The notes: generated by a model from the sequence alone, not told the origin. A stretch of 64,000 nt of DNA from Flavipsychrobacter sp. (GCA_024508935.1 JANINW010000014.1:285627-349626), one strand, 5' to 3'. Positions 8,273 to 16,996 are shown, counted from the stretch's first letter. Numbers and translations: made by a program.

Positions 8273-9463
8273 GTGAAGATCATACCCCTCATATATACTG
8301 TTATAATCAGCTTATTGCCGTTTATGACATTTGCCCAAACCGATAGCCTAGGTAGAGAAAGAGATATTATAGACTTAGGCAGGCAAATATTTGCCCGTAA
8401 ACCTGCCCGTACAGGCGATGCAGTGCAGCAAGACAAATTGAGGCTGTCTGTATTACCCGCTGCAGGTTACACATTGCAGACCGGCTTTGCAGGTGTCCTT
8501 TCGGCCAATGCTATTTTCCGTACCGGCAGAGATTCGGCTGATAATATTTCTGCGATACTCACCAATATTACTTATTCTGAATACAGGCAGGTTATTTTAC
8601 CATTGCAAGGCTATATCTGGACCAGGGATAATAAATACAATATCATTGTAGACTGGCGGTTTATGAAGTACCCTCAATATACTTATGGTTTGGGGGGGTA
8701 TACAAAAGCAACAGACGGATACCGGATCGACTATTCTAATATTCATTTGTACCAGACACTGATGCGTTATGTGGCGCCATATATATATGCAGGCCTGGGA
8801 TATAATTTCGATTATTACTGGAATGTGAAAGAATTAAGTCCGCCGGTGGGTAAAGTAACCGATTTTCAATCGTATGGACTGAGTGATAAAGTAGTAGCAT
8901 CGGGTATTACCCTGAATGGTTTATATGATAGCCGTAAAAACCCCATCAATGCAACGCAAGGTAGTTTTGCAAGAGTTACCTACCGGCCCAACTTCACCTG
9001 GATGGGCAGTGATGCCAATTGGCAATCACTGATTTTTGACCTCAGGCATTATTTCAAATTCCCTTCCCGTTCGCACAATGTGCTGGCGATATGGAGTTAT
9101 GATTGGTTCACCACCGGTGGCACCCCTCCTTACCTGATGCTGCCGGGAACAGGATGGGATCCTTACAGTAATACCGGCAGGGGCTATATACAAGGAAGGT
9201 ACCGGGGGCGCAATATGCTGTACCTGGAAGGGGAATACCGTTTCCGCATCACGCGAAATGGTTTGCTGGGCGGTGTGGTGTATGCTAACGGAGAATCGGT
9301 AAGCGAACCTGTTACAAATCGTTTTGAGACCGTAGCACCTGGTTGGGGCGGTGGCCTGCGGATAAGACTGAATAAGTTTTCCAATACCAATATTGCTATT
9401 GATTATTCATTTGGCCTGAATGGTTCGCGCGGATTTTTTGTGAACCTGGGTGAAGTCTTCTAA
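8273..9463 (+). CDS. Omp85/BamA-like outer-membrane barrel without POTRA domains
   Basis: This 396-residue outer-membrane protein has a signal peptide (IIPLIYTVIISLLPFMTFAQ) and then alternating beta strands to a terminal aromatic (GEVF). GRGYIQGRY near residue 308 matches the conserved RGY/RGF loop-6 motif of the Omp85 (D15) barrel. The length leaves room for a 16-strand barrel but no POTRA domain. GTG 8273 was chosen because it gives a proper signal peptide (MKIIPL); an in-frame TTG lies at 8261. It directly follows the type B T9SS cargo gene. The role could be insertion or secretion of a partner, but neither is shown. Confidence 0.8.
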   Translation: MKIIPLIYTVIISLLPFMTFAQTDSLGRERDIIDLGRQIFARKPARTGDAVQQDKLRLSVLPAAGYTLQTGFAGVLSANAIFRTGRDSADNISAILTNITYSEYRQVILPLQGYIWTRDNKYNIIVDWRFMKYPQYTYGLGGYTKATDGYRIDYSNIHLYQTLMRYVAPYIYAGLGYNFDYYWNVKELSPPVGKVTDFQSYGLSDKVVASGITLNGLYDSRKNPINATQGSFARVTYRPNFTWMGSDANWQSLIFDLRHYFKFPSRSHNVLAIWSYDWFTTGGTPPYLMLPGTGWDPYSNTGRGYIQGRYRGRNMLYLEGEYRFRITRNGLLGGVVYANGESVSEPVTNRFETVAPGWGGGLRIRLNKFSNTNIAIDYSFGLNGSRGFFVNLGEVF

Positions 9464-9513
9464 GTATAAATTCAGCTTTCTTTAATCTGTAAACTACCAA
9501 TGTGGTTTTTGAT

Positions 9514-9521
9514 TAGTTTTG
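9514..9521 (+). promoter_or_regulatory. -7-like box TAGTTTTG for the leucine-type dehydrogenase
   Basis: It matches the Bacteroidota TAnnTTTG element and sits 20 bp before the ATG at 9541. No good TTTG partner is seen 19-21 bp upstream, so this is a moderate call. Confidence 0.45.
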
Positions 9522-9540
9522 CACCCTAATTTTTAACTTC

Positions 9541-10614
9541 ATGCAGCAATCTGTATTTGACCTGATGCAGCAAATGGGGCACGAACAAGTGGTGTTCTGC
9601 CACGATCCTCATTCAGGCCTCAACGCTATCATAGCTATTCATAACACAACCCTTGGCCCGGCACTGGGTGGTACCCGTTTATGGAATTATAATACCCATG
9701 AAGAAGGTATCATTGATGCCTTGCGTCTTAGCCGTGGCATGACCTATAAAGCAGCCATCAGTGGTCTGAATTTAGGTGGTGGTAAAGCTGTGATCATTGG
9801 CGATGCAGCTAAGGTTAAATCGGAAGCTTTATGGCGTCGTTACGGCAAGTTTGTAGACAGCCTGAACGGCAAGTATATTACTGCTGAGGATGTAAATACA
9901 TCTGCCCGCGATATGGAGTATATAGCACTGGAAACACAGTCTGTAACAGGGGTGCCCGAATATATGGGCGGCAGTGGCGATCCTTCTCCGTTTACAGCCT
10001 ATGGTGTATTTGTAGGTATGAAAGCTTCTGCTAAAAAAGTATGGGGCAATGATAGCCTTTCCGGCAAAAAAGTATTGGTACAGGGCGTAGGCCATGTAGG
10101 CCAGTACCTGGTAGGCCACCTGATAGAGGAAGGTGCTAAAGTGTATATTACCGATATCAACCAGGATAAAATAAAACAGACGGTAGATAAATTCCGCAGT
10201 GTAGAAGTGGTAGATGGTGCTAAGATATTTGATATGGAAATGGATATCTATGCGCCTTGTGCCTTAGGCGCTACCGTAAACAGCGAAAGCATTGCTAAAA
10301 TGAAATGCCCGATCATTGCCGGCGCTGCTAATAACCAGCTGGCTGATGAGAATGTGCATGGCCCTATGCTGGTAGAAAAAGGCATTGTTTATGCACCGGA
10401 TTTCCTGATAAATGCTGGTGGTCTTATAAATGTAAGCGCTGAACTGGATGGCTACAACCGCGAACGTGTAATGGGTAATGTAGAGAAAATATATGGCCGT
10501 ACACTGGAAATTTATGACCTGAGCGAGCAAGAGAACATTCATACCCAGGCTGCAGCTATAAAGCTGGCCGAAAAACGCCTGCAGGATATTGCGAATGTTA
10601 AAGCAAGATTGTAA
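9541..10614 (+). CDS. Leucine dehydrogenase-type amino-acid dehydrogenase (Glu/Leu/Phe/Val family)
   Basis: This 357-residue cytoplasmic enzyme reversibly deaminates branched-chain amino acids to 2-oxo acids with NAD. The substrate-lysine motif LGGGKAVI is near residue 80, the catalytic-Asp segment TAEDVNTSARDM near 115-126, and the NAD-binding glycine motif VLVQGVGHVGQYL near 178. The length and the ALGGTR segment fit leucine dehydrogenases better than the longer glutamate dehydrogenases. It is a single-gene unit with a -7-like box upstream and a strong hairpin downstream. The exact substrate among Leu/Val/Phe is not decided by sequence alone. Confidence 0.9.
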   Translation: MQQSVFDLMQQMGHEQVVFCHDPHSGLNAIIAIHNTTLGPALGGTRLWNYNTHEEGIIDALRLSRGMTYKAAISGLNLGGGKAVIIGDAAKVKSEALWRRYGKFVDSLNGKYITAEDVNTSARDMEYIALETQSVTGVPEYMGGSGDPSPFTAYGVFVGMKASAKKVWGNDSLSGKKVLVQGVGHVGQYLVGHLIEEGAKVYITDINQDKIKQTVDKFRSVEVVDGAKIFDMEMDIYAPCALGATVNSESIAKMKCPIIAGAANNQLADENVHGPMLVEKGIVYAPDFLINAGGLINVSAELDGYNRERVMGNVEKIYGRTLEIYDLSEQENIHTQAAAIKLAEKRLQDIANVKARL

Positions 10615-10634
10615 TACAATATTTTTATACTGAA

Positions 10635-10664
10635 AAAGCCTCAGCATTTGCTGAGGCTTTTTTT
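10635..10664. terminator. Rho-independent terminator, bidirectional
   Basis: An 11-bp perfect stem (AAAGCCTCAGC / GCTGAGGCTTT) with an ATTT loop is followed by a run of T. It lies between the convergent dehydrogenase and amidase-fusion genes. Confidence 0.9.
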
Positions 10665-10703
10665 TATTGGTTGGAATATGATAATGAAACGAGATGCTAT
10701 GCA

Positions 10704-12161
10704 CTATTTGGTTATGGTATTTTGATAAGCTACCAGGCCGCTCAATATATTGCGACATAGTTGATCAAGCTGTTCATCGTTATCGATACGTGTTATATCG
10801 GCAGTATTATCCATATAGCCACATTCTATCAGCACCGCAGGCATATCTGCATTGCGCAACACATGTATCCCTTTGTCTAACAAGCGCGATTGTATTTGCA
10901 TGGTACGTAGTTGGGCAGCAATAGCAGAACCCAGCACCTTGCTTTGTTCGTAGTGGCTGCTGCGTTTCTCTACCATTATATCGAAACCGTCAAATTTTGA
11001 TTCAGCATCTTTTGAATTGACATGGACAGATACCAGCATATCTGCGGCGTTATTATTGGCCCTGGTCACTCTTTCTTCCGGGTTTAGATCCTGGTCTTGG
11101 GAGCGTATGGTTATCACTTTTACATTGTAAGCGGCGCCTAATTGTAAAATACGGTTAGCGATTTTCAATGTAAGGTCCTTTTCTTTTAGTCCTTTTGCGC
11201 CCAATGCGCCATCGTCGGCACCTCCATGGCCTGCGTCGAGCGCCAGTACTATGGTTTTATTGGCACGGGTAACCTTTTCGCTATTTACCTTGAACGAAAA
11301 CAGCAAAACGCTAGCAGCTATAACAGGTAGTACCATTAGCTTGCGCATGGATAGGTAGCCTGTATGTTTTAATTGATTGAGCATAATTAATCTTCTTTTT
11401 GTGGATGAATAGAAAAACGGATGTATGATATCCGGGAATTTATTGCCATAATGCGTCTGCAGCAGCATATGGGCAAAGGCTTCAGTATTGTTATCGGTTA
11501 TGGCGTTTTCGTCGGCCAGGAACTCGTGTACCAGTGACAATTCTTTTTGTATGATCCAGTAGCAGGGATTGAGCCAGCACAAGGCAACGGTAAGCTGCAT
11601 AAACAGTTTATCCCATGTGTGGCCTTGCCGTATATGGGCCAGTTCGTGCTGTAAAATGAGCCGGCCGGCATGGCTCTGAATATCTATATCCCCCCGCCAG
11701 AAAAGGTTATTGAGAAAGGAGAACGGCGCGCGGCTGTTTTGTGTATATACAAAATGGAACCCTTGCATTTTTGTTGTTATACTTTTATGCTTTAGTCGGT
11801 ACACCCAGGCAACTCTTGCCACTAATGTACCCAGTATGAACAGGCTCACTAAGGTGTATGCACCAAGCGCTATAAGGTCTTTATATGCCAGCCACGAGCT
11901 TGCCTGGGCCACTTCCTGTTCGGTGCCATTGCCGGGCAATACCTGCAATAATTTAAAAGCAGCAGGTACCTGTTGCGATGGGGCATGCCATTCGAAATGC
12001 AGTAAGGGTATCAGTATACTGAGCACTGTAGCAGCAAGTAAATAGATCCTGTTATATACATGCATCCTGCGGTTGCGCAGGAAAAGCCAGTAATAACCCA
12101 GCATCAGGGCGCTGCAAACAAATGATTTGAACAAAAAAGCAATAGCCGGTGTTAATAGCAT
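10704..12161 (-). CDS. M56 (BlaR1-like) membrane protease fused to an N-acetylmuramoyl-L-alanine amidase domain
   Basis: This 485-residue fusion has membrane helices at about residues 8-25, 37-56 and 96-120. A BlaR1/M56 zinc protease domain carries HELAH at 172-176 and VHEFLADENA at 211-220. A last helix lies at about 278-292, and the C-terminal domain (303-485) is Amidase_3. The amidase metal and catalytic residues are all present: DAGHGG (His312), KEKDLTL (Glu327), SVHVNS (His380) and IECGYM (Glu446). In BlaR1/MecR1 the C-terminal extracytoplasmic part binds beta-lactam; here a murein-cleaving amidase takes that place. Its ATG overlaps the stop of the BlaI gene by one base (TAATG). It is inferred to sense the cell wall and cut BlaI. 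Confidence 0.88.
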   Translation of the reverse strand: MLLTPAIAFLFKSFVCSALMLGYYWLFLRNRRMHVYNRIYLLAATVLSILIPLLHFEWHAPSQQVPAAFKLLQVLPGNGTEQEVAQASSWLAYKDLIALGAYTLVSLFILGTLVARVAWVYRLKHKSITTKMQGFHFVYTQNSRAPFSFLNNLFWRGDIDIQSHAGRLILQHELAHIRQGHTWDKLFMQLTVALCWLNPCYWIIQKELSLVHEFLADENAITDNNTEAFAHMLLQTHYGNKFPDIIHPFFYSSTKRRLIMLNQLKHTGYLSMRKLMVLPVIAASVLLFSFKVNSEKVTRANKTIVLALDAGHGGADDGALGAKGLKEKDLTLKIANRILQLGAAYNVKVITIRSQDQDLNPEERVTRANNNAADMLVSVHVNSKDAESKFDGFDIMVEKRSSHYEQSKVLGSAIAAQLRTMQIQSRLLDKGIHVLRNADMPAVLIECGYMDNTADITRIDNDEQLDQLCRNILSGLVAYQNTITK

Positions 12162-12517
12162 TATTTCTTTTTTAGTTGTTTAAGCAATAGTTCAAGGTCT
12201 TGTACCGATAGTTTCTTTTCATCTACCAGGAAAGAGACCACGTTGCTGAACGACCCGTCAAAATAGCCTTTTGCTACATTGGTAAGCGTACTTTTAGAAT
12301 ACATCTCTTTCGATACCAGCGGCAGGTATTTATGTATACGGCCTATGTTCTCTATGGCTACAAATTCTTTTTCCACTAATATTTTTAAGATAGTGGCTAC
12401 TGTATTCTTATGCGGAATTGGTTCCGGCATCTGCTTTACTATTTCCATCAGCAGGCCACCGCCCATTTTCCATAGCACTATCATTACCTGTTCCTCTGCT
12501 TTAGTCAGTGTCTTCAT
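12161..12517 (-). CDS. BlaI/MecI/CopY-family repressor
   Basis: This 118-residue winged-helix repressor begins LTKAEEQVMIVLWKMG, the family signature. A recognition helix region (NTVATILKILVEK) follows, then a C-terminal dimerisation part. The segment SNVVSFLVDEKKL corresponds to the region cut by the M56 protease in BlaI. It is the first gene of the operon with the M56-amidase fusion (one-base overlap). Upstream are three 14-bp dyads and a consensus promoter arranged for autorepression. It probably represses its own operon until the membrane partner cleaves it, as in bla/mec systems; the inducing signal is unknown. Confidence 0.9.
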   Translation of the reverse strand: MKTLTKAEEQVMIVLWKMGGGLLMEIVKQMPEPIPHKNTVATILKILVEKEFVAIENIGRIHKYLPLVSKEMYSKSTLTNVAKGYFDGSFSNVVSFLVDEKKLSVQDLELLLKQLKKK

Positions 12518-12525
12518 TCTTTAAA

Positions 12526-12539
12526 ACTAAAATATTAGT
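12526..12539. promoter_or_regulatory. BlaI operator-like dyad 1
   Basis: ACTAA/TTAGT arms with a 4-nt centre. It lies 9 bp upstream of the blaI-type start and overlaps the expected transcription start of the minus-strand promoter at 12541-12572. Confidence 0.6.
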
Positions 12540-12540
12540 C

Positions 12541-12572
12541 CAAACGTAAAACTATTTTTTTAGTCGAACAAA
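12541..12572 (-). promoter_or_regulatory. Promoter of the BlaI operon (TTTG-N20-TACGTTTG)
   Basis: On the minus strand, TTTG (12572-12569) and TACGTTTG (12548-12541) are separated by 20 bp. This is an exact match to the Bacteroidota housekeeping promoter TTTG-N19-21-TAnnTTTG. Dyad 2 fills the spacer, dyad 1 covers the start site and dyad 3 lies just upstream. Confidence 0.7.
12551..12564. promoter_or_regulatory. BlaI operator-like dyad 2
   Basis: ACTA-T6-TAGT, identical in all 14 bases to dyad 3. It lies in the spacer between the -33 and -7 boxes of the minus-strand promoter. Confidence 0.6.
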
Positions 12573-12580
12573 TATTTTAA

Positions 12581-12594
12581 ACTATTTTTTTAGT
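12581..12594. promoter_or_regulatory. BlaI operator-like dyad 3
   Basis: A second exact copy of ACTA-T6-TAGT, 30 bp from dyad 2 and about 9 bp upstream of the -33 box of the BlaI promoter. Confidence 0.55.
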
Positions 12595-12647
12595 TCGGCG
12601 TGGATAAACGGTAAAAGGATTTATATCGGGGTTTGGCTTTGACATAA

Positions 12648-12655
12648 TATCTTTG
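12648..12655 (+). promoter_or_regulatory. -7 box TATCTTTG for purC
   Basis: An exact TAnnTTTG match followed by GCAC. Transcription would start near 12660, which rules out the in-frame TTG at 12653 as the purC start and supports ATG 12692. Confidence 0.6.
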
Positions 12656-12691
12656 CACTCCATTCCGAAAAACAGTTATATAATCATAATT

Positions 12692-13618
12692 ATGTCTACA
12701 CTCCAACTTTCAAATCAGACCAATTTCTACAAAGGAAAAGTACGTGATGTTTACACCATTGCAGACAAGTATATGGTGATGCTGGTGAGCGACCGTATCT
12801 CTGCATTTGACGTAGTATTACCCCGTCCTATTCCTTACAAAGGACAAGTGTTGAACCAGATAGCTGCCCAGTTCCTGGAAGCTACTAAAGACATTGTTCC
12901 TAACTGGATGATAAGTGTGCCTTTGCCGAATGTGACCATAGGCCATAAGTGCGAAACTTACCCGGTTGAAATGGTGGTGCGCGGGTACCTGACAGGTCAT
13001 GCATGGCGTACTTATAAAAGCGGGAAAAGGGAACTGTGCGGTGTGCCGCTGCCGGAAGGACTGAAGGAAAATGATAAATTCCCAACACCTATCCTTACAC
13101 CTACCACCAAAGCGCAAGAAGGTCATGATGAGGACATAAGCCGTGATGAAATAATAAAACAAGGCCTTGTATCGAAAGAAGAATACGAGCAACTGGAAAA
13201 ATATACCCTCGCTTTGTTTGAACGCGGCACGCAGATAGCAAAAGAACGCGGGCTGATACTGGTAGATACTAAATATGAATTCGGTAAAAAAGGTGATACG
13301 ATCTATTTGATAGATGAGATACATACACCGGATTCGTCTCGTTATTTTTATTCAGAAGGCTATGAAGAGCGCCAGGCTAAAGGCGAAGCACAAAAACAAC
13401 TGTCGAAAGAATTTGTACGCGAATGGCTGATGGAAAATGGTTTCCAGGGTAAAGACGGCCAGCAGGTGCCAGAAATGACAGATGACGTGATAAATGGTAT
13501 CTCTGAGCGTTATATAGAGCTGTATGAGCATGTGACCGGTAAGAAATTTGTGAAGGAAGAAGTAAGCCAGGCTGATATGGAAAAACGTATTGAAGCTGAA
13601 ATAGCTAAACTGGGATAA
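12692..13618 (+). CDS. purC: Phosphoribosylaminoimidazole-succinocarboxamide synthase (SAICAR synthase)
   Basis: This 308-residue enzyme of purine biosynthesis ligates CAIR and aspartate with ATP to form SAICAR. The family signatures are present: YKGKVRDVY and [12 protein letters not shown] near the N-terminus (ATP site), [19 protein letters not shown] in the substrate region, and LVDTKYEFG and [13 protein letters not shown] in the C-terminal half. The length fits the longer Bacteroidetes/yeast-like form. The start at 12692 follows from the promoter position; the frame is open further upstream. No other pur gene is adjacent. Confidence 0.95.
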   Translation: MSTLQLSNQTNFYKGKVRDVYTIADKYMVMLVSDRISAFDVVLPRPIPYKGQVLNQIAAQFLEATKDIVPNWMISVPLPNVTIGHKCETYPVEMVVRGYLTGHAWRTYKSGKRELCGVPLPEGLKENDKFPTPILTPTTKAQEGHDEDISRDEIIKQGLVSKEEYEQLEKYTLALFERGTQIAKERGLILVDTKYEFGKKGDTIYLIDEIHTPDSSRYFYSEGYEERQAKGEAQKQLSKEFVREWLMENGFQGKDGQQVPEMTDDVINGISERYIELYEHVTGKKFVKEEVSQADMEKRIEAEIAKLG

Positions 13619-13624
13619 ATTTTT

Positions 13625-13642
13625 AAGCCCCTTCAGGGGTTT
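13625..13642 (+). terminator. Weak hairpin between purC and hutU
   Basis: A 7-bp stem (AAGCCCC / GGGGTTT, one G-T pair) with a TTCA loop is followed by TTGGGG rather than a pure T run. It may terminate or attenuate after purC. GCCCC-GGGGTTTGGGG hairpins are common between Bacteroidota genes. Confidence 0.45.
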
Positions 13643-13659
13643 GGGGTTAAATTATACTT

Positions 13660-15312
13660 ATGTCAACAACACACCGCGTGATACGCGCACCAAGAGGCGC
13701 AGAACTGAATTGCAAAAACTGGGTAACGGAAGCCGCTTACCGCATGATACAGAACAACCTGGACCCTGAAGTGGCCGAGCGCCCTGAAGACCTGGTTGTA
13801 TATGGTGGTATAGGTAAAGCAGCGCGTAACTGGGAAAGCTTTGACAAGATACTGGAAGAGCTGCGCAATTTGAACGAGGATGAAACGCTGATGGTGCAAT
13901 CGGGCAAGCCGGTAGGTGTGCTGAGGTCTCATAAAAATGTACCTCGTGTGTTGATTGCCAACTCGAACCTGGTGGGCCGCTGGGCTACCTGGGAGCATTT
14001 CCGCGAGCTGGAAGCCAAAGGCCTGATGATGTATGGCCAGATGACAGCCGGTAGCTGGATATATATAGGCTCGCAGGGCATTGTGCAAGGCACTTATGAA
14101 ACCTATTTGTCTTTGGCCAGCCAGCATTATAATGGCACGCTGAAAGGCACATTGAACGTTACTGCCGGCCTTGGTGGTATGGGCGGCGCTCAGCCGCTGG
14201 CTATTACCATGAATGAAGGCGTATGCCTGGCTGCTGAAATGGAAGAATGGCGTATGCAGAAACGCGTGGAAACACGCTACCTGGACAAATACAGTCATAA
14301 TATAGATGAAGCAATAGACTGGGCGCTGGAAGCCAAAAAGAATGGTGAAGCTGTGTCTATAGGTGTATGCTGCAATGTGGTAGACCTGCTGCAGCGTTTG
14401 ATAGACCGTAACATAGTGCCTGATACGCTTACAGATCAAACATCGGCACATGATGAACTGGTAGGCTATTTCCCTGAAGGATTGAGTGTAGAAGAAGCGA
14501 ATGCTTTGCGTACTGCCAACCCAGAGGAATATATCAGCCGTTCGCTGGATACGATGGCCAGGCATGTCCGCCAAATGCTGGAGCTGCAAAAACGCGGCGC
14601 TATTACTTTCGACTATGGCAATAACCTGCGTGGACAGGCACACGATAAGCGTGGCGTAACGAATGCTTTTGATTTCCCGGGTTTTGTGCCGGCATATATA
14701 CGTCCGCTGTTTTGCGAAGGTAAAGGGCCTTTCCGCTGGGTAGCATTGAGTGGTGACCCCGAAGATATCTATATTACCGATAAGGCCCTTATGGAGCTGT
14801 TCCCGGACAATAAAGGCTTGCATCGCTGGCTACACATGGCAAAAGACCGTATCGCCTTCCAGGGCCTGCCGGCACGTATTTGCTGGCTGGGCATGGGTGA
14901 GCGTGAAAAGGCAGGTTTGTTGTTTAATGAATTGGTACGCACCGGCAAGGTAAAAGCACCGATAGTGATTGGTCGCGACCACCTGGACTGTGGTTCGGTT
15001 GCATCTCCCAACAGGGAAACCGAAGCAATGAAGGATGGCAGCGATGCCGTAGCTGACTGGCCTATATTGAACGCACTGATAAATACAGCCGGCGGTGCCA
15101 GTTGGGTTTCTTTCCATCATGGCGGTGGGGTAGGTATGGGTTATTCGCTGCATGCAGGCATGGTAATAGTGGCCGATGGTACTGACGATGCTGCAGAGCG
15201 CCTGAAACGTGTATTATACAACGATCCGGCTATGGGTGTACTGCGCCATGCGGATGCTGGGTATGAAATAGCCGAAGAGAATGCTAAGAAATTCGGCCTG
15301 GATATCTGGTAA
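13660..15312 (+). CDS. hutU: Urocanate hydratase (urocanase)
   Basis: This 550-residue cytoplasmic enzyme converts urocanate to 4-imidazolone-5-propionate in histidine breakdown, using tightly bound NAD. Diagnostic stretches are [10 protein letters not shown] (NAD region), [16 protein letters not shown] (the urocanase signature) and [15 protein letters not shown] with the active-site Cys. The length matches the family. It follows purC by 41 bp with a hairpin between, and ends in a strong terminator. The rest of the histidine-utilisation pathway (hutH, hutI, hutG or a formiminotransferase) is not in this window. Confidence 0.96.
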   Translation: MSTTHRVIRAPRGAELNCKNWVTEAAYRMIQNNLDPEVAERPEDLVVYGGIGKAARNWESFDKILEELRNLNEDETLMVQSGKPVGVLRSHKNVPRVLIANSNLVGRWATWEHFRELEAKGLMMYGQMTAGSWIYIGSQGIVQGTYETYLSLASQHYNGTLKGTLNVTAGLGGMGGAQPLAITMNEGVCLAAEMEEWRMQKRVETRYLDKYSHNIDEAIDWALEAKKNGEAVSIGVCCNVVDLLQRLIDRNIVPDTLTDQTSAHDELVGYFPEGLSVEEANALRTANPEEYISRSLDTMARHVRQMLELQKRGAITFDYGNNLRGQAHDKRGVTNAFDFPGFVPAYIRPLFCEGKGPFRWVALSGDPEDIYITDKALMELFPDNKGLHRWLHMAKDRIAFQGLPARICWLGMGEREKAGLLFNELVRTGKVKAPIVIGRDHLDCGSVASPNRETEAMKDGSDAVADWPILNALINTAGGASWVSFHHGGGVGMGYSLHAGMVIVADGTDDAAERLKRVLYNDPAMGVLRHADAGYEIAEENAKKFGLDIW

Positions 15313-15335
15313 GGTTAATAGAAAATGCTATAATA

Positions 15336-15366
15336 AATAACCCCGCAATTGCGGGGTTATTATTTT
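15336..15366. terminator. Bidirectional terminator between hutU and rpoD
   Basis: A 26-nt perfect palindrome (13-bp arms; AATAACCCCGCAA and its complement) followed by TATTTTG. It lies between convergent genes. Confidence 0.9.
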
Positions 15367-15384
15367 GTGTAATGAGTAGATGTC

Positions 15385-16254
15385 TTAGTTGCCGAGATAC
15401 GATTTTAATAGCTGGCAACGGCTGGCAGTGCGGAGTTTGGTAATGGCCTTATCTTTGATCTGGCGTACACGCTCGCGGGTAAGCGAGAATTTTTCGCCTA
15501 TATCTTCCAGGCTCATCGGGTGTTCTACACTGATGCCGAAATACAATTTTATCACGTCGCGCTGACGGTCTGTAAGCGTACTCAGGGAGCGCTCAATTTC
15601 GCAGCGAAGAGAATCATAATGTTCCAGTTCAGAGTCTGCTGATTCTGAATTCGGATTTTCCAGTACATCCAGCAAAGTGTTGTCTTCGCTGTCTACAAAC
15701 GGTGCATCAACAGACACGTGGCGGGCAGCTACCCCAAGGGTAGTTTCCACTTCTTCCGTACCTATGTCTAGCAATTCGGCCAGTTCTTCAGTACTTGGTT
15801 CACGTTCGTATTCCTGTTCCAGTTGAGAATAGGCTTTGCTTATTTTGTTAGACAAGCCTACTTTGTTGAGCGGCAGGCGCACAATACGGGATTGTTCTGC
15901 CAAAGCTTGTAAGATAGATTGACGGATCCACCATACGGCGTAAGAGATGAATTTGAAACCTCTTGTTTCATCAAAACGTTGTGCAGCTTTGATAAGGCCA
16001 AGATTACCTTCATTGATAAGGTCGCTCAGCGATAGGCCCTGGTTTTGGTATTGTTTTGCTACGGATACCACGAAACGCAGGTTGGCTTTTGTGAGTTTTT
16101 CCAAAGCACGTTGGTCTCCTTGTTTGATACGGATGGCCAGCTGTACTTCTTCCTCGGGCGTGATCAGATCTACTTTACCGATCTCCTGCAGATATTTTTC
16201 AAGAGACTGGCTCTCACGATTGGTAATGGACTTCGTGATTTTAAGCTGACGCAT
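15385..16254 (-). CDS. rpoD: Primary RNA polymerase sigma factor (RpoD/SigA)
   Basis: This 289-residue sigma-70 factor directs transcription of housekeeping genes. It has region 1.2 ([16 protein letters not shown]), region 2 ([32 protein letters not shown]), region 3 and region 4 ([18 protein letters not shown] helix-turn-helix). It lacks the long region 1.1 and the non-conserved insert of proteobacterial RpoD, as is normal in Bacteroidota. The start [14 protein letters not shown] at 16254 is the conserved N-terminus of this group; two more in-frame ATGs upstream (16260, 16266) would add only MPMS. It reads as a single gene, convergent with hutU. Confidence 0.96.
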   Translation of the reverse strand: MRQLKITKSITNRESQSLEKYLQEIGKVDLITPEEEVQLAIRIKQGDQRALEKLTKANLRFVVSVAKQYQNQGLSLSDLINEGNLGLIKAAQRFDETRGFKFISYAVWWIRQSILQALAEQSRIVRLPLNKVGLSNKISKAYSQLEQEYEREPSTEELAELLDIGTEEVETTLGVAARHVSVDAPFVDSEDNTLLDVLENPNSESADSELEHYDSLRCEIERSLSTLTDRQRDVIKLYFGISVEHPMSLEDIGEKFSLTRERVRQIKDKAITKLRTASRCQLLKSYLGN

Positions 16255-16452
16255 AGACATAGGCAAAGCGTTGGTTTGGTTAGAAAATAGAAGAGGTAAT
16301 CAAGTAATGTTTCCCTTATTGCTGACATTACTATGGCAAATCTAAGGGTCAACTCAATTCAACCCAAAAAAAATTAAGAAATTCTTAACAGCCTGAAACC
16401 AACGTTTTTTAATTGGTTTTCTCACAAATTATAAGTAAATTCTTTTTAAAAT

Positions 16453-16482
16453 TTTGATTGTTCAGTCAATTTTTTATTATTG
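16453..16482 (+). promoter_or_regulatory. Promoter of the START-like gene (TTTG-N18-TATTATTG)
   Basis: TTTG at 16453-16456, an 18-bp spacer and TATTATTG at 16475-16482 (one mismatch to TAnnTTTG) lie 19 bp before the ATG at 16502. Confidence 0.6.
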
Positions 16483-16501
16483 CACTTAGTTAAGACTAAA
16501 G

Positions 16502-16885
16502 ATGAGTAAGAAAAAAGCAATGTATAGCCTGGAGTTCCCTGTAAGATGTTCTCCTTCCATATTATACGAATTCCTAAGCACGCCTGTAGGTTTACAGGAG
16601 TGGTTTGCAGATAAAGTTGATCAGCGCGACCATACTTTCTATTTCAGCTGGAATGGTGCAACCGACACTGCAGAGATTGTAGAGCAGGCGGAAAATGAAT
16701 TTGTGAAATACCGCTGGGATTATTACAATCCCGATGAGTTTTTTGAATTCCGTATTGAGCAAAGTCCCATTACCAATGAGACGATCCTTAAGATCACGGA
16801 TTTTGCAGATAAATTTGATATTAAAGACCAGGAAAGGCTTTGGAATACGCAGGTAAGCGATCTGAAGCACCGTATAGGTAGTTAA
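16502..16885 (+). CDS. START-like/SRPBCC domain protein
   Basis: This 127-residue soluble protein has an SRPBCC (Bet v 1/AHSA1-like) fold pattern: a first strand YSLEFPVRCSPSILYEFLSTP, then GLQEWFADKV, FYFSWNG and the beta strand run to a C-terminal helix. Proteins of this exact type are conserved single copies in Bacteroidota. They bind a hydrophobic ligand or partner that is not known. It has its own promoter and is followed by a terminator. It is divergent from the sigma-factor gene across 247 bp that otherwise holds only A/T-rich leader sequence. Confidence 0.8.
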   Translation: MSKKKAMYSLEFPVRCSPSILYEFLSTPVGLQEWFADKVDQRDHTFYFSWNGATDTAEIVEQAENEFVKYRWDYYNPDEFFEFRIEQSPITNETILKITDFADKFDIKDQERLWNTQVSDLKHRIGS

Positions 16886-16902
16886 ATACCGTCTTCTATA
16901 TG

Positions 16903-16938
16903 AAAAAGCTTGCTGCCTTTGGGCGGCAGGCTTTTTTG
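16903..16938 (+). terminator. Rho-independent terminator after the START-like gene
   Basis: The stem AAAAAGCTTGCTGCC pairs with GGCGGCAGGCTTTTTT (two wobble/mismatch positions) around a short TTTG loop, with T6 at the end. Confidence 0.8.
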
Positions 16939-16996
16939 TATGTTTAAGCAAGGTTAATGTTGAGCGCTGTAAATAGTAAATAGCGCTTGTTTTATA

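Noticed and set aside
12653..12691. Extended purC start at TTG 12653
   Set aside because: That codon lies within the TATCTTTG promoter box, upstream of any likely transcript start.
13625..13642. Treating the GCCCC-TTCA-GGGG hairpin as a mobile REP-type element
   Set aside because: Only one copy was noticed in the window, so it is recorded simply as a weak terminator-like hairpin.
13663..14823. A 386-codon open frame on the minus strand inside hutU
   Set aside because: It is the mirror frame of a highly conserved enzyme gene, with no signal, motif or promoter of its own.
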